A stretch of 43,360 nt of DNA from Nocardia donostiensis (GTDB lineage: Bacteria; Actinomycetota; Actinomycetes; Mycobacteriales; Mycobacteriaceae), in assembly GCF_002081715.1 (NCBI RefSeq), contig NZ_MUKP01000040.1, forward strand, positions 1-43,360, read 5' to 3'. A model generated the notes under the pieces. It was not told the DNA's origin, made no database searches, and saw nothing but the letters and a program-made list of their open reading frames with translations. The translations under genes were made by a program, and so were the position numbers. This document shows, in pieces, positions 1-7,329 of the stretch; within the stretch, counting starts at the first letter, position 1, and every line of letters starts with the position of its first letter.

Positions 1-59
1 CGCGTTTCAGCCCTCGCAGCGCACGCGCCGAAGGCGCAAGTCGCGAGGGCTGAAACGCG
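1..59. repeat. 17-bp perfect inverted repeat
   Basis: The arm at 1-17 (cgcgtttcagccctcgc) is the exact reverse complement of 43-59, leaving a 25-base GC-rich loop that can itself pair. It lies upstream of the rplN promoter. There is no T-tract, so it is not a classic intrinsic terminator. It could end transcription of the preceding (off-window) S10 operon, or be one copy of a dispersed palindromic repeat. Its left edge coincides with the window edge, so the stem may extend further. Confidence 0.75.
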
Positions 60-111
60 AGCCACAAGGGGGCCGCAAACCCGCGCGCGCCAGCGCGCCG
101 ACAACCCAGCT

Positions 112-140
112 TTGGGGTGAGCTGGGCGTTCGCTTACACT
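112..140 (+). promoter_or_regulatory. Putative promoter of the rplN-rplX-rplE-rpsZ operon
   Basis: A -35-like TTGGGG at 112-117 and a -10-like TACACT at 135-140 are separated by 17 bases. The stretch around the -10 (TACACT, one base, then GACCGGTTGC) recurs almost identically in front of rpsH at 7593, which argues that it is functional. It implies a leader of about 165 bases before the rplN start at 310. The leader has a short hairpin-capable segment near 152-170 (tgcggg and cccgca). Confidence 0.55.
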
Positions 141-309
141 AGACCGGTTGCCTGCGGGAGCTGTGCCCGCAATCCGGCGGCGAACCCCCAGTGGTTGATC
201 GGTCCAGATCGAACGAAACCGCTGGTAGGCGCGTGTTCGGGTGGCAGCAGACCATGCCCGTCGGGTCGGCAATCCGGCGTGCTTTTACGTCCAGGTCGAG
301 GAGGCTGAA

Positions 310-678
310 GTGATTCAGCAGGAGTCGCGACTGCGTGTCGCCGACAACACGGGTGCTAAGGAGATCCTCTGCATCCGCGTTCTCGGTGGCTCGTCGCGTC
401 GCTATGCCGGTATCGGCGACGTTATCGTCGCCACCGTGAAGGACGCCATCCCCGGCGGCAACGTCAAACGTGGTGACGTCGTCAAGGCCGTCGTGGTGCG
501 TACCACCAAGGAGCGGCGTCGTCCGGATGGTTCCTACATCCGTTTCGACGAGAACGCCGCCGTGCTCATCAAGCCGGACAACGATCCGCGCGGCACCCGC
601 ATCTTCGGCCCGGTGGGCCGCGAGCTGCGTGACAAGAAGTTCATGAAGATCGTCTCGCTGGCCCCGGAGGTGCTCTGA
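310..678 (+). CDS. rplN: 50S ribosomal protein L14
   Basis: This 122-residue protein has the full usual length of bacterial L14, beginning MIQQESRLRVADNTGAKE, the hallmark N-terminus. L14 binds 23S rRNA near the L3/L19 cluster and helps form bridges to the 30S subunit. The frame is open upstream to a GTG at 241. The GTG at 310 is preferred because GAGGAGG at about 298-304 sits at the right distance and the residues before it are not L14-like. It is the first gene of the first half of a split spc operon; rplX starts 1 base after its stop. Confidence 0.97.
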   Translation: MIQQESRLRVADNTGAKEILCIRVLGGSSRRYAGIGDVIVATVKDAIPGGNVKRGDVVKAVVVRTTKERRRPDGSYIRFDENAAVLIKPDNDPRGTRIFGPVGRELRDKKFMKIVSLAPEVL

Positions 679-679
679 C

Positions 680-994
680 ATGAAGGTGCACAAGGGCGAC
701 ACCGTGCTCGTCATCTCGGGTAAGGACAAGGGTGCCAAGGGCAAGGTCATTCAGGCCTACCCGAAGGAGAACCGGGTCCTCGTCGAGGGCGTGAACCGCA
801 TCAAGAAGCACGTCGCGAACTCCGCCAACCAGCGCGGCGCCTCCTCCGGCGGCATCGTGACCCAGGAAGCCCCGATCCACGTCTCCAACGTGATGGTCGT
901 CGACTCCGACGGCAAGCCGACCCGTGTCGGCTACCGCACCGACGAGAACGGCAAGCGGGTCCGGGTCTCCCGTAAGAACGGGAAGGACATCTGA
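680..994 (+). CDS. rplX: 50S ribosomal protein L24
   Basis: This 104-residue protein opens with a KOW motif (KVHKGDTVLVISGKDKGAKG), the RNA-binding signature of L24, which is an early assembly initiator on 23S rRNA. The length is normal for actinobacterial L24. The start ATG lies 1 base after the rplN stop, with GGAGG of the rplN 3' end as its ribosome-binding site. Translation is probably coupled to rplN upstream and rplE downstream. Nothing unusual is seen. Confidence 0.97.
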   Translation: MKVHKGDTVLVISGKDKGAKGKVIQAYPKENRVLVEGVNRIKKHVANSANQRGASSGGIVTQEAPIHVSNVMVVDSDGKPTRVGYRTDENGKRVRVSRKNGKDI

Positions 995-995
995 C

Positions 996-1559
996 ATGAC
1001 TACGACCGAAAAGATCCAGCCGCGCCTCAAGGTCCGCTACCGCGAGGAAATCAAGGACGCGCTGAACTCCGAATTCAACTACGCCAATGTGATGCAGATC
1101 CCGGGCGTGGTGAAGGTCGTCGTGAACATGGGTGTGGGTGACGCCGCCCGCGACGCCAAGCTGATCAACGGCGCGGTCGAGGATCTGGCGCTGATCACCG
1201 GCCAGAAGCCGCAGATCCGCAAGGCGACCAAGTCCATCGCCCAGTTCAAGCTGCGCGAAGGTATGCCGATCGGCGCGAAGGTAACCCTGCGCGGCGACCG
1301 CATGTGGGAGTTCCTGGACCGCCTGGTTTCCATCGCGCTGCCCCGTATCCGCGACTTCCGTGGTCTGTCGCCGAAGCAGTTCGACGGCAACGGCAACTAC
1401 ACGTTCGGCCTGAGTGAACAGTCGATGTTCCATGAGATCGACGTCGACAAGATCGACCGACCGCGCGGTATGGACATCACCGTCGTCACCTCCGCGACCA
1501 ACAACGAAGAAGGCCGTGCCCTGCTCAAGCACCTCGGCTTCCCGTTCAAGGAGAACTGA
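996..1559 (+). CDS. rplE: 50S ribosomal protein L5
   Basis: This 187-residue protein has clear L5 features: PRLKVRYREEI near the N-terminus, NVMQIPGVVKVVVNMGVGD, the RKATKSIAQFKLREGMPIG segment, and RDFRGLSPKQFDGNGNY. L5 binds 5S rRNA and contacts the P-site tRNA and the 30S head. The ATG at 996 is 1 base after the rplX stop and follows GGAAGGA. An in-frame upstream ATG at 924 lies inside rplX and is rejected. The length matches the family. Confidence 0.97.
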   Translation: MTTTEKIQPRLKVRYREEIKDALNSEFNYANVMQIPGVVKVVVNMGVGDAARDAKLINGAVEDLALITGQKPQIRKATKSIAQFKLREGMPIGAKVTLRGDRMWEFLDRLVSIALPRIRDFRGLSPKQFDGNGNYTFGLSEQSMFHEIDVDKIDRPRGMDITVVTSATNNEEGRALLKHLGFPFKEN

Positions 1560-1563
1560 GCAC

Positions 1564-1749
1564 ATGGCTAAGAAAGCTCTGGTCAACAAGGCCAACCGTA
1601 AGCCGAAGTTTGCCGTCCGCGGCTACACCCGCTGCCAGCGTTGCGGCCGCCCGCACGCGGTGTACCGCAAGTTCGGCCTGTGCCGCGTGTGCCTGCGCGA
1701 TATGGCGCACAAGGGCGAACTGCCCGGCGTGCACAAGAGCTCCTGGTGA
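1564..1749 (+). CDS. rpsZ: 30S ribosomal protein S14, zinc-binding type Z
   Basis: This 61-residue protein carries two CXXC pairs (CQRC and CRVC) that coordinate one zinc ion, and ends in the typical GVHKSSW. This is the short zinc-containing form of S14, which in actinobacteria often has a zinc-free paralogue elsewhere that is used under zinc starvation. The ATG at 1564 follows the rplE stop by 4 bases. It is the last gene before the operon is interrupted; a strong terminator follows at 1789. Confidence 0.96.
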   Translation: MAKKALVNKANRKPKFAVRGYTRCQRCGRPHAVYRKFGLCRVCLRDMAHKGELPGVHKSSW

Positions 1750-1788
1750 GCTGATCCCGGTCGGCGTTGCCGGTCGGGAAGATCGTTG

Positions 1789-1824
1789 CGAAAGGGACCC
1801 GAGCTGCGGCTCGGGTCCCTTTCG
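1789..1824 (+). terminator. Strong terminator hairpin after rpsZ
   Basis: A perfect 16-bp stem (1789-1804 with 1809-1824) closes on a 4-base loop. The stem is cgaaagggacccgagc and its reverse complement. A longer alternative pairing, cgttgcg at 1784-1790 with cgcaacg at 1842-1848, could enclose it. There is no clear T-run after it, which is common for actinobacterial terminators. It physically ends the first half of the spc operon. Confidence 0.85.
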
Positions 1825-1829
1825 TGCTC

Positions 1830-2536
1830 ACGACGACCGTTCGCAACGGGTGCGCGTGGCACGCCGATGCGGTAATTTTCGTGTCCTCCGTAAATTATTG
1901 AGATATAATTAGCCGCTCGTCCGTTCGATGCCTCGGGTTCCGGATATCGGAATACCAGAAGGTCAGAAGATTTTCCACGAATTCTGGGCCGATACTTCCT
2001 ACCCAGCTTTCGGTGCCACCGTTTCCAGCTCCAGCTCCTGGCGACAGCCGATGGGGGTTCGGGCGTTCCTTACGTATCCAACTACCTGGACTCGAGCAAC
2101 CCGGCTCCGAGGAATCTGGGGTTGATCATCACCGGGGTGTGGAGCCCTGGCGTTCGCTCCGCGGCCTCGACACGTGTTCATGGTAGGCGCCGAGTGAGCA
2201 GATAGACCGAGCCTTCGACCTTGCCCTATCGGTACGACAACATCCGTCTACGAGGGAACGGACTCCATAGCGGCGCCCCGTTACCGTCCCAGGCAAAGGG
2301 GTCGGGCCGGCTTGTGCCCGTAATACGGTCGCCTACTTTCGGGGGAAAAGGTCTTTCGGTTTTTTTCCTGCTCCATTCCGCAGTAGTGCGGGATAAAGGT
2401 GTTCTCGAGTGGCGTCGGCTCATGTTACGGTTTGGGCGTTCAGAATTTGGTCTGGCTTCTCGATCGCTGGTGGGTTGAGAATCAGAATCGCGATCGCGTA
2501 ATTCCGTGCAATGTAATCCAACTTGAAGGACGAGTA
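1830..2536. other. About 700-bp region without a convincing gene
   Basis: Short open frames exist on both strands, but none has a plausible ribosome-binding site together with recognisable protein character. The base composition is visibly lower in GC than the ribosomal genes. A perfect TATAAT lies at 1904-1909 without a clear -35 partner. The 3' part, about 2380-2536, should contain the promoter and leader of the secreted repeat protein that starts at 2537. Confidence 0.5.
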
Positions 2537-2938
2537 ATGACTAATGCAAAGAGGAAGGCATTCGCGGCAACGGTCATCGCTTTGTCGTTGGGAGCTGTAG
2601 GGGCTCCGGCCGCTGCGGCCGCGACGGGCACCTCGGCACCCACCGCCGATCCTGTTACCGGCTCTGCCGTCCCCGGTCTCGGCTCTGTCGTCCCGGGCGT
2701 CGGTTCGGCTGGTCTCGGCTCTGCCGTCCCCGGCCTCGGCTCTGTTGTCCCTGGTGTCGGTTCGGCTGGCGTGGGCTCGGCTGGTGTCGGTTCGGCTGGC
2801 GTGGGCTCGGCTGGTGTCGGTTCGGCTGGCGTGGGCTCGGCTGGCGTTGGTTCGGCTGGCGTTGGTTCGGCTGGTGTCGGTTCGGCTGGCGTTGGCTCGG
2901 CTGGCATCGGCTCTGGGGGCGGGGGCTCGGTCGGGTAA
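2537..2938 (+). CDS. Secreted protein with elastin-like VPGVG/VGSAG repeats
   Basis: This 133-residue protein has three parts. The first is a signal peptide of about 28 residues with a K/R-rich start (MTNAKRK), a hydrophobic core and an APAAAA cleavage region. Next comes a short T/A/P-rich linker. The rest, about 85 residues, is built almost only of G, V, S, A, P and L as five-residue repeats, first VPGLG/VPGVG and then about ten copies of VGSAG. No enzymatic residues are visible. VPGVG-type pentapeptides are the defining unit of elastin-like polypeptides, which form flexible beta-spirals. The ATG follows GAAGGA by 6 bases. An upstream in-frame start at 2399 would bury the signal peptide and is rejected. 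A hairpin terminator follows at 2989. It is probably a cell-envelope or extracellular structural protein; the role is unknown. Confidence 0.75.
   Translation: MTNAKRKAFAATVIALSLGAVGAPAAAAATGTSAPTADPVTGSAVPGLGSVVPGVGSAGLGSAVPGLGSVVPGVGSAGVGSAGVGSAGVGSAGVGSAGVGSAGVGSAGVGSAGVGSAGVGSAGIGSGGGGSVG
2669..2920 (+). repeat. 15-bp tandem repeats encoding VPGxG / VGSAG pentapeptides
   Basis: Near-identical 15-base units (variants of ggttcggctggcgtt) are repeated across the gene. They differ mainly at third codon positions. A longer unit encoding the VPGLG-SV-VPGVG-SAG arrangement is duplicated at the 5' end. Such arrays change length by slippage, so copy number is likely to differ between strains. Confidence 0.85.
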
Positions 2939-2988
2939 TACGTCTCCCTCGGCAGTGTCAATTTCAGTATCTGAACCCCGACATCATT

Positions 2989-3018
2989 CGAAGGGCAGCC
3001 TGTTACGGCTGCCCTTCG
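2989..3018 (+). terminator. Hairpin terminator after the elastin-like gene
   Basis: A perfect 12-bp stem (2989-3000, cgaagggcagcc, with 3007-3018) has a 6-base loop and is followed by cgtcctgtccctg. It lies 50 bases after the stop codon at 2938 and may also serve the convergent vapC gene. Confidence 0.8.
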
Positions 3019-3111
3019 TCCTGTCCCTGCATTCCGAGGTCATACCGCGGCCAGCGAGATCACCAGGTTGGGCCGCCGCGTCACCGCCTCGTCGTCCATC
3101 GCGCGCTGAGC

Positions 3112-3486
3112 TCACACCACTGTCAGCGGGATCGTCGGGTCGAGCTGCCGGAGGTCGTCGGGATCGGAGGTGATGATCGTGGTCGCGCGAGTGGCGCGAG
3201 CGCAGACGATTACGTGTGCGTCGACCACGTCGGTGGTGCCCGATGCGGCCAGCAGGGCTCCTATGGCCAGCGCGTGACGCCGATCGAGATCCGCGATGTG
3301 GAGACCATCGGCAGCCAGCAGCCGCGTCAGCGGGTGTTGGCGGGAGCTGTTGCGCCAGGCCTGGCCGAGGACCGTGGCGGGTAGTGTGATCCGCTGCCGG
3401 GCGTGTATGGCTGCCTGTATCAGCGCGGCGGTCCGGGCGTCTCGTTTCTCGATTCCGATCAGTGCTCCGGTATCGAGCACGATCAC
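3112..3486 (-). CDS. vapC: VapC-family toxin, PIN-domain ribonuclease
   Basis: This 124-residue protein has a PIN domain across its whole length. It begins MIVLDTGALIGIEKRD, supplying the first acidic residue (D5) and E13. A TTDVVDAHV segment provides the middle acidic residues, and TSDPDDL gives the last. These residues bind Mg2+ for endoribonuclease cleavage, usually of tRNA or rRNA, in the known family. It overlaps the upstream vapB by 4 bases (ATGA), the classic coupling of antitoxin and toxin. All expected acidic residues are present, so it is probably active. The exact RNA target cannot be read from the sequence. Confidence 0.88.
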   Translation of the reverse strand: MIVLDTGALIGIEKRDARTAALIQAAIHARQRITLPATVLGQAWRNSSRQHPLTRLLAADGLHIADLDRRHALAIGALLAASGTTDVVDAHVIVCARATRATTIITSDPDDLRQLDPTIPLTVV

Positions 3487-3722
3487 GCGACGTCGCCGAT
3501 TGTGTCGAGGCCGAGCGTGGCGCGTGCCCAGGCGAGATCGGCCTCGGTCACCCCGGCTTCGGCGGCCATCTCATCGGCTGCCTCTTGCGCCGCGATCCAG
3601 TCGGGTTCCCGGCGAGCGATCGCGGAGAACCAGGCCGATACCGACGCCGCTTCCCCCCGTGTGACCGCATTGTCGGCCTTGGCTGCGACTTCATCCGGGA
3701 CACTGATGGTGATCCGTTTCAT
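3483..3722 (-). CDS. vapB: VapB-like antitoxin, ribbon-helix-helix type
   Basis: This 79-residue protein starts MKRITISVPDEVAAKAD, a typical ribbon-helix-helix DNA-binding strand and helix. An acidic Ala/Glu-rich C-terminal half probably wraps the toxin. It should bind and neutralise the VapC encoded next to it and repress their shared transcription as a complex. It lies 12 bases downstream of the marR stop on the same strand, so marR, vapB and vapC may share a transcript. Assignment rests on length, N-terminal pattern and linkage. Confidence 0.82.
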   Translation of the reverse strand: MKRITISVPDEVAAKADNAVTRGEAASVSAWFSAIARREPDWIAAQEAADEMAAEAGVTEADLAWARATLGLDTIGDVA

Positions 3723-3734
3723 GCCCGGATTCTA

Positions 3735-4247
3735 TCAAGGAGTATGAAGAGTTTCATACCGACTCGGTTCGGCAGGTGAACCGGTAGCAGTTTCGCCGTC
3801 GGGGCGGGGCCATGGGTTTCCGGCACGTTCTTCGATGCTGTTGTTGAAGCGCTGCAGGTAGGTGGCGAAGGTGGCGACATCGTCGGGGCTCCAGTCGGTC
3901 AGCACTGTGCTGATGCCCGCAATGTTGGTGGCCCGCACCGTGTCGAGTCGCCGCCGCCCTTCTGCTGTCGCGCGGAATTTGCGGGCGAGGCCGCAATCCG
4001 GGTCGGCGATACGTTCCACGAGTTCGGCGCGCAAGAGCGCGTTGGTTTGGCGGCTGAGAGTGGACTCGTCCAGCTGTAATGCGCTGCTCAGCTGTCTGAT
4101 GGACATGGGCCCTTCGAGTTCCAGCCGGTTCAGTAGCAGGTAGGCGCTGCGGTCGAGTACGCGTTTGGTGCTGCTGAAGCGGGGGTTGAGTGTGTAGCGG
4201 CTGAGCAGCATCGTTTCGAACTCGATCAAGTGGACGGGCTTGTCCAT
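3735..4247 (-). CDS. MarR-family transcriptional regulator
   Basis: This 170-residue protein has a MarR winged helix. Its core (LSSALQLDESTLSRQTNALL, then AELVERIADPDCGLARKF) contains the recognition helix and the beta wing with the usual D-x-D/R-rich turn. The start at 4247 (MDKPVHLIEFE) is chosen because AAAGGA stands just upstream on the minus strand. An upstream in-frame ATG at 4346 would overlap the operator region. The gene is divergent from the MFS exporter at 4404, with about 150 bases between them, a standard layout for a repressor that controls an efflux pump and itself in response to a small ligand. The ligand is unknown. Confidence 0.85.
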   Translation of the reverse strand: MDKPVHLIEFETMLLSRYTLNPRFSSTKRVLDRSAYLLLNRLELEGPMSIRQLSSALQLDESTLSRQTNALLRAELVERIADPDCGLARKFRATAEGRRRLDTVRATNIAGISTVLTDWSPDDVATFATYLQRFNNSIEERAGNPWPRPDGETATGSPAEPSRYETLHTP

Positions 4248-4345
4248 TTCGTCCTTTCTATCCGGCCGTTGTTCTGTTAAGTGGACAGCTTGCCGGAGTG
4301 ATGCACAGCACTCGGCCTGTAGTGGAGGGTGCTTAGCTTGCATCA

Positions 4346-4368
4346 TACATGTTATATGTACGATACAT
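4346..4368. promoter_or_regulatory. Candidate MarR operator with overlapping TACAT/ATGTA repeats
   Basis: TACAT (4346-4350), ATGTA (4356-4360) and TACAT (4364-4368) form two overlapping inverted repeats with 5-base and 3-base spacers in an AT-rich stretch. This is the only such symmetry between the divergent marR and exporter genes. Binding there would block both promoters. The role is inferred from position and symmetry. Confidence 0.5.
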
Positions 4369-4403
4369 ATTTACTTACTTTCGGTAATTGAGGAGATTGG
4401 CGC

Positions 4404-6800
4404 GTGGAAACGTCCGCACCCCCAGGCCGCGCCGGTGGGCTACTTGCGGTGCTGGCCTTCGCCGGCATCGTGGCGTCGCTGACGCAGACCCTGGTGATCC
4501 CGCTGCTCGGGCAGCTGCCCCAGCTGCTGAACACGACAGCGGACAACGCCACCTGGGTGGTGACCGCCAGTCTGCTGGCCGGTGCCGTGACCACCCCGGT
4601 CGCGGGCAGGTTGGGCGACCTCTACGGCAAACGGGTGGTGCTGCTGGGATCGGTGGTACCGCTCGTCGCCGGTTCCGCGCTGTGCGCCGTGTCGTCGTCG
4701 CTGTGGCCGATGATCATCGGCCGCGGGCTCCAGGGCATGGGCGTCGGCCTCATCCCGGTCGGTATCGCCGCGCTGCGTGACCTGCTGCCCCCGCATCGTC
4801 TCGGCACGGGTATCGCGTTGATCAGCTCCTCGCTCGGTATCGGCGGTGCGCTGGGGCTCCCCCTGGCGGCAGCCGTCGTCGAATACAGCAGCTGGCGGCT
4901 GCTGTTCTGGGGAACCGCTGTGCTGGCCGCGATCGTGGGCGTGCTGATCTTCGTGGTGCTGCCTAAAACCCCGGTGAACGCAACAGGTCGGTTCGATTAC
5001 CTCGGCGCGATCGGCCTCGGGACAGCGCTGGTGTGCCTGCTGCTCGCGGTATCCAAGGGCGCGTCGTGGGGCTGGACCAGCGCGATCACGATCAGCCTGT
5101 TCGCCGCCGCAGTCGTTGTGGCGCTGCTGTGGGCCTGGGGGGAGCTGCGTTCCGGTGACCCGCTGGTCGATCTGCGGGTCACCGCCCGGCCGCAGGTGCT
5201 GCTCACCAACGCTGCCTCCATCGTCGTCGGTATGGCCATGTTCGGGCAGTCGCTGATCGTGCCGCAGCTGCTGCAACTCCCCGAGTTCACCGGTTACGGT
5301 CTTGGCCAGTCGATGATGGCGATGGGTCTGTGGATGGCTCCGGCCGGTTTGATGATGATGCTGGTGTCACCCATCGGCGCGAAACTGTCCGCGTTGAGCG
5401 GCCCCAAGATCACCCTGATCGTCGGCTGCCTCATCATCGCCGCAGGCTACGGTTCCTCGATGGCGTTGATGGGCACCACGTTGGGTCTGCTCGCCGTGAC
5501 GGTCATCATCAGTATCGGCGTCGGCTTCGCCTACGGCGCGATGCCCGCGCTGGTCATGGCCGCAGTGCCGCCGACGGAGACCGCCGCAGCCAACAGCTTC
5601 AACACCCTGATGCGTTCCATCGGCACCTCGACGGCGTCGGCCGTTGTCGGCGCGGTATTGGCGCAGATGAGCGTCACGCTGGGCGGTTACACGATTCCGA
5701 GCGAGAACGGTTTCCGCGTCGGCCTGCTGATCGGCTGCGGCGCGGCTGCTCTCGGCGCGGTCATCGCACTCGCCATCCCGGCGCGTAAGGCCGCCGTCGC
5801 CGTGGCCTCCGGTGCGCTCGAACCAGTCGAAGAACATGCGCCCGCCGCGGTCGAGGCCGTGCCCGCAATTGCCAACGGTTCGGCTCCTCAGACGGCGTCC
5901 GCTGCGAACGGTTCCGGGACGAAAGCCGTTGCCGCGGAGCTGAATGGCACGTCAGCGCGCACTGAGCCGCCCTCGGGTGGTTCTGTCCTGTTCGGCCGAG
6001 TCCATGATGCTCGCGGAACCGCTGTCGCGGGCGCGACACTCACCCTGATCTCCATGTCCGGCCAGCAGTTGGGTAGGGCGCTGTCTCGCAACGATGGCTC
6101 CTACGAACTGGCTGCGCCCGCGCCGGGCTCGTATGTGCTGATCGCCTCCGCCGAGGGACGCCGTCCCGACGCCTCGACGATCGTTTTGGGCGCCGGCTCG
6201 ATCTCATGCGACGTCACACTCACCACCTTGGCCAGCCTCTCGGGTTCGGTGTCGCGGGCCGGTGACGGTAGCCGCGTCCCCGGCGCGACCGTGGCCGCAC
6301 TGGATATGCGCGGCGAGGTCCTGGTTGCCGGAGAAACCGACCACACCGGCCGATTCGTCCTGGAAGACCTGCCGGAAGGTGAGTTCACACTCGCTGTCAG
6401 CGCTTTCGGCTACCACCCCGCAGCCGTCCCCGCGCAGGTGACCAGCCGGGACACCGCCCTGCTCGATGTAGTGCTCCGGCCCGGTGTGCGGGTGCGCGGC
6501 GTGGTGCGCGGCCCGAGTGGCCAACCGCTGGAAGACGCCATCGTGACGCTGACCGATCCCCTCGGCAATGTGGTCGGCACCCTGACCACCGGCCCAGACG
6601 GCGCCTACACCTTCGCCAACCTCGACGAAGGGACTTACACAGTGATGGCCAGCGGATACGCGCCGCGGACCGCGCAGGTGAAGGTGCGGGATCAGGACGT
6701 TTCCGGGTTGGATGTGGAACTCGGTCACGGTGTCGCCCTCGAGCCGAGCGAAGAAACTGTCGAACGTATGGTCGCCCCCCGGAGTTCGATGCCAGAATGA
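4404..6800 (+). CDS. MFS drug exporter (DHA2-like, about 14 TM) with C-terminal carboxypeptidase-regulatory-like repeats
   Basis: This 798-residue protein has two halves. Residues 1-460 form a major facilitator with many membrane segments and the motif-A loop GRLGDLYGKR near residue 72, in the pattern of the 14-TM DHA2 proton-driven multidrug exporters. Residues from about 523 to 775 are not membrane-spanning. They consist of three successive beta-sandwich repeats of the carboxypeptidase-regulatory-like/CnaB type, each with the G-x-V..G.P..GA.V.L pattern and a DG.Y...L..G.Y.V ending. An Ala/Ser-rich linker joins the halves. The GTG start at 4404 follows GAGGAGA. MarR-type control from the divergent gene is likely. 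The stop overlaps the next gene. Such beta repeats are normally outside cells, yet an even TM count would place this tail in the cytoplasm. Confidence 0.85.
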   Translation: METSAPPGRAGGLLAVLAFAGIVASLTQTLVIPLLGQLPQLLNTTADNATWVVTASLLAGAVTTPVAGRLGDLYGKRVVLLGSVVPLVAGSALCAVSSSLWPMIIGRGLQGMGVGLIPVGIAALRDLLPPHRLGTGIALISSSLGIGGALGLPLAAAVVEYSSWRLLFWGTAVLAAIVGVLIFVVLPKTPVNATGRFDYLGAIGLGTALVCLLLAVSKGASWGWTSAITISLFAAAVVVALLWAWGELRSGDPLVDLRVTARPQVLLTNAASIVVGMAMFGQSLIVPQLLQLPEFTGYGLGQSMMAMGLWMAPAGLMMMLVSPIGAKLSALSGPKITLIVGCLIIAAGYGSSMALMGTTLGLLAVTVIISIGVGFAYGAMPALVMAAVPPTETAAANSFNTLMRSIGTSTASAVVGAVLAQMSVTLGGYTIPSENGFRVGLLIGCGAAALGAVIALAIPARKAAVAVASGALEPVEEHAPAAVEAVPAIANGSAPQTASAANGSGTKAVAAELNGTSARTEPPSGGSVLFGRVHDARGTAVAGATLTLISMSGQQLGRALSRNDGSYELAAPAPGSYVLIASAEGRRPDASTIVLGAGSISCDVTLTTLASLSGSVSRAGDGSRVPGATVAALDMRGEVLVAGETDHTGRFVLEDLPEGEFTLAVSAFGYHPAAVPAQVTSRDTALLDVVLRPGVRVRGVVRGPSGQPLEDAIVTLTDPLGNVVGTLTTGPDGAYTFANLDEGTYTVMASGYAPRTAQVKVRDQDVSGLDVELGHGVALEPSEETVERMVAPRSSMPE

Positions 6801-7297
6801 CGCTTATGGAGGCCAGTGGGGAAAGTAGATCCCGGGAAGAAGCAGCGGTGCAGCTGTATGAGGAATTGCTCGGTGCGTGGGACCGGCGTGAGGCCTCCGG
6901 TTATGCCGCTCTGTTCGACCCAGACGGAGCCTTGGTCGGCTTCGACGGCAGTCAGGTGCCCGGGGCGCAGGTCGAGGACCATTTGACACCGATATTCGCT
7001 GATCATCCGACCGCGTCCTATGTGTGGCAGGTGCGTGAGGTGCGGCCGTTGGCCGATGATGTGGTTCTGTTGCGGGCGATCGTCGGAATGATTCCTCCTG
7101 GTCAGGATGAACTGAACCCGGCCGCCAACGCCGTCCAGTCGCTCGTTGCGCAGCGGCGACCCGATGGGTGGCGAATCATGTTGTTCCAGAACACACCCGC
7201 GCAATATCATGGTCGGCCCGACCTGCTCGAACAGCACACCGAAAAACTGCGCGGGGTGCTCCGCGCACGAGCCGATCGAACCACTCTGCGCGGTTGA
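6797..7297 (+). CDS. SnoaL-like / SgcJ-EcaC-type NTF2-fold protein
   Basis: This 166-residue protein matches the pattern of the SgcJ/EcaC branch of NTF2-fold proteins: an N-terminal helix (LYEELLGAWDRREASGYAAL), then FDPDGALVGFDGSQVPG, a VWQVREVRPLADDVVLLRAI strand pair, and VAQRRPDGWRIMLFQNTPAQ at the end. Members occur in polyketide and enediyne clusters and as stand-alone small-molecule-binding proteins; a catalytic role is not proven for most. Its ATG overlaps the exporter stop by 4 bases, so the two are cotranscribed and it may modify or bind the exported compound. A start at 6806 is possible. Confidence 0.75.
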   Translation: MTLMEASGESRSREEAAVQLYEELLGAWDRREASGYAALFDPDGALVGFDGSQVPGAQVEDHLTPIFADHPTASYVWQVREVRPLADDVVLLRAIVGMIPPGQDELNPAANAVQSLVAQRRPDGWRIMLFQNTPAQYHGRPDLLEQHTEKLRGVLRARADRTTLRG

Positions 7298-7329
7298 GCC
7301 GGAGCCAGCCGCGATCAGCAAGTCGCCGG

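Noticed and set aside
241..309. Upstream GTG start for rplN
   Set aside because: The GTG at 310 has a strong GAGGAGG and gives the standard 122-residue L14.
1904..1909. Perfect TATAAT as a promoter in the post-rpsZ region
   Set aside because: No acceptable -35 partner and no gene shortly downstream, so it is left as an unsupported note.
2669..2920. Possible CRISPR or satellite array
   Set aside because: Units are directly adjacent 15-base codon repeats with no spacers, all in frame with the secreted protein.
2482..2961. Minus-strand frame of PAEPT-like repeats
   Set aside because: It is the mirror of the elastin-like repeats. The plus-strand frame has a signal peptide, a ribosome-binding site and a terminator; this one has none.
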